From an uncultured Bacilli bacterium (GTDB lineage: Bacteria > Bacillota_I > Bacilli_A > RF39 > UBA660), in assembly GCA_934153675.1 (NCBI GenBank), contig CAKPFG010000005.1, forward strand, positions 1-64,000: a stretch of DNA of 64,000 bases. The letters are read 5' to 3'. The notes beneath the pieces were generated by a model. That model had not been told where the DNA came from. It saw only the letters and a list, made by a program, of their open reading frames with translations, and ran no database searches. Positions 62,894 through 64,000 of the stretch are shown here, piece by piece (position 1 is the first letter of the stretch; every line of letters starts with the position of its first letter). Made by a program: the position numbers and the translations under genes.

Positions 62894-63892
62894 TTACTTT
62901 CTACCTCCTTTTATATTAAAAGCAATAGCACCAATTATCATTCCAAAATAATAAGTTATGAATCGCCATATAAGCATAGCTGCCGGTAGTATACCACCAC
63001 TAACAAAGAAACCGTAAAACTTCATAAAACTATATTCAAGGCCTCCAGTTCCACCAGGGATAGGAACAAATGATCCTATAAGCATAACATAACTTGAAGC
63101 AACTATTGCTGTAAAAATATTAACATTAAAATTCCCCATAGCAAATAATATAAACATAGGAATAATGTATAAAAACGAAAGAGCCAATAAATTAATTAAT
63201 ATCATAGAAATAAATAATTTTTTATCCCCAATCAATACTTTCGCACTTTTATGAAAATTATTAATGCTTTCATTCCATTTTTCTAATTTTACTTCTTTAT
63301 TTTTAACTATTTTTAATTTTGTTAAAACATTAATTGCTATATTAATTAATTTCTTATTTATTTTTTTGCCAAAAGAAACTACAAAACTAATAATAATCAC
63401 TAATGTATTAATTAAAAAACCAAAGGTTATTAATTTAGTTAGCAAATCATTTCTTGGAAAAAAATGAAAAAGATAATTGCTAATTAAAGCTACAATTCCA
63501 AGAAATACTAAAGCAATTTGATAAACAATAAAATTTTCTAAAACGATACTTGTAGAAGTTGAAGATCTAATACCTTCTTTATTCAAATAATAAATTTGAT
63601 AAGGTTGTCCACCCGTTGCAAAAGGTGTTACTGCATTAGCAAATTGCGTTCTTAAAATAAGTAAAAGTGATCTTTTATATTTAAATTTATTTTTATGCCT
63701 CTTAGTAAAATAATAAAGTGGCAAACTTTTTAAGAAAAAATATATAACAACACATAATAATGCTACCATAAACCACTTAATATCCATGCTAAATAATGTA
63801 TCTATAATTTCTTTAAAATTATCTTTCAAGGAAAAATAAAGAACCATTATAGTAACAATTGCTAATAAACTATAATTTAATATTTTTTTCAT
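62894..63892 (-). CDS. Flippase-like (LPG-synthase TM domain) membrane protein
   Basis: A 332-residue protein with about eight transmembrane helices of the UPF0104/AglD/MprF-TM family. Signature parts are NAVTPFATGGQPYQIYYL and PIPGGTGGLEYSFMKFYG. Homologues move or present lipid-linked products. It is directly coupled to the glycosyltransferase gene, which suggests that it handles its glycolipid. AAGGAGTG precedes the ATG, nine bases after the pgk stop. Confidence 0.88.
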   Translation of the reverse strand: MKKILNYSLLAIVTIMVLYFSLKDNFKEIIDTLFSMDIKWFMVALLCVVIYFFLKSLPLYYFTKRHKNKFKYKRSLLLILRTQFANAVTPFATGGQPYQIYYLNKEGIRSSTSTSIVLENFIVYQIALVFLGIVALISNYLFHFFPRNDLLTKLITFGFLINTLVIIISFVVSFGKKINKKLINIAINVLTKLKIVKNKEVKLEKWNESINNFHKSAKVLIGDKKLFISMILINLLALSFLYIIPMFILFAMGNFNVNIFTAIVASSYVMLIGSFVPIPGGTGGLEYSFMKFYGFFVSGGILPAAMLIWRFITYYFGMIIGAIAFNIKGGRK

Positions 63893-63900
63893 AACACTCC

Positions 63901-64000
63901 TTAATCATCAATAGATAAACTAGGTAATTTCTTCCCCTCTAATAACTCTAAAGAGGCCCCACCACCTGTTGAAATATGTTTAAACGCATTTTTATATCCA
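63901..64000 (-). CDS. pgk: Phosphoglycerate kinase, C-terminal end (runs off the window)
   Basis: The last 32 codons read KNAFKHISTGGGASLELLEG followed by KKLPSLSIDD and a stop. ISTGGGASLE-LEGK-LP is the invariant end of phosphoglycerate kinase. It is the upstream gene of the flippase-glycosyltransferase-tpiA operon. Confidence 0.95.
   Translation of the reverse strand, partial: GYKNAFKHISTGGGASLELLEGKKLPSLSIDD

Noticed and set aside
1..64000. Possible Mollicutes code (TGA read as tryptophan)
   Set aside because: Intact genes use TGG at conserved tryptophans and end at TGA or TAA in the expected places; internal TGA occurs only in genes that also have frameshifts.

Overview
The window is very AT-rich, densely packed DNA from a Gram-positive Bacillota. 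The gene set (divIVA-sepF-ezrA, rpsD, a T-box leader, a CIRCE operator, Spo0A and sigma-K, sortase-anchored proteins, a YukD/EssC type VII secretion system) points to class Bacilli, probably an uncultured gut lineage near Erysipelotrichia/RF39. That placement is inference. The standard bacterial code fits: tryptophans are TGG, and in-frame TGA occurs only in broken genes. Spo0A and an uninterrupted sigK suggest a spore-forming ancestry.

Layout. 1-341 is the start of a prepilin-like gene running off the edge. 0.5-11 kb is core: sigK, then on the minus strand a cell-division block (ezrA, sepF, divIVA), a T-box leader, a cation exchanger and ileS. rpsD has its own promoter and leader. A phasin-like/UbiB-kinase pair follows. 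11-13.2 kb is a prepilin-like cassette region with one complete gene, a scrambled second copy and a 242-bp direct repeat. The conserved tail carries a locally GC-richer variable stretch that resembles a diversity-generating retroelement target. 13.3-21.3 kb is a sortase locus: four minus-strand envelope genes, two with NPxTG sorting signals, diverge from a large HTH regulator and a class B sortase. 21.3-25.5 kb holds a LysR regulator, a cysteine-rich radical-SAM-like protein, a HAD phosphatase and several decayed genes (MazG-like, prophage antirepressor, transposase and prepilin fragments).

25.5-39.2 kb is a minus-strand type VII secretion operon. It contains a YukD-like protein, the EssC ATPase, three small helical or WXG-type proteins and a repeat-bearing WXG-like protein. 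Then come two effectors that share an N-terminal leader: a CHAP hydrolase and a 1260-residue protein with a transglutaminase-like domain followed by an R-S-E ADP-ribosyltransferase. A leucine-rich-repeat protein closes the operon and is a candidate immunity factor. EsaA, EssA and EssB are not seen here.

39.2-45.2 kb is core again: engB, gpmI, an Hsp20 with CIRCE, map, a TtcA-like thiolase and a cysteine desulfurase. 45.2-54.8 kb is an accessory block bounded by a transposase remnant on the left and a cluster of perfect hairpins on the right. It holds a PIN-like/membrane protein and a seven-gene run of transporter, kinase-like, phosphatase and acetyltransferase genes, the last broken by one stop codon. 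54.8-64 kb is core: recG, a decayed gene, lon, spo0A with a 0A box, and a pgk-(flippase-like)-(GT4 glycosyltransferase)-tpiA operon. No rRNA, tRNA or CRISPR array was recognised.
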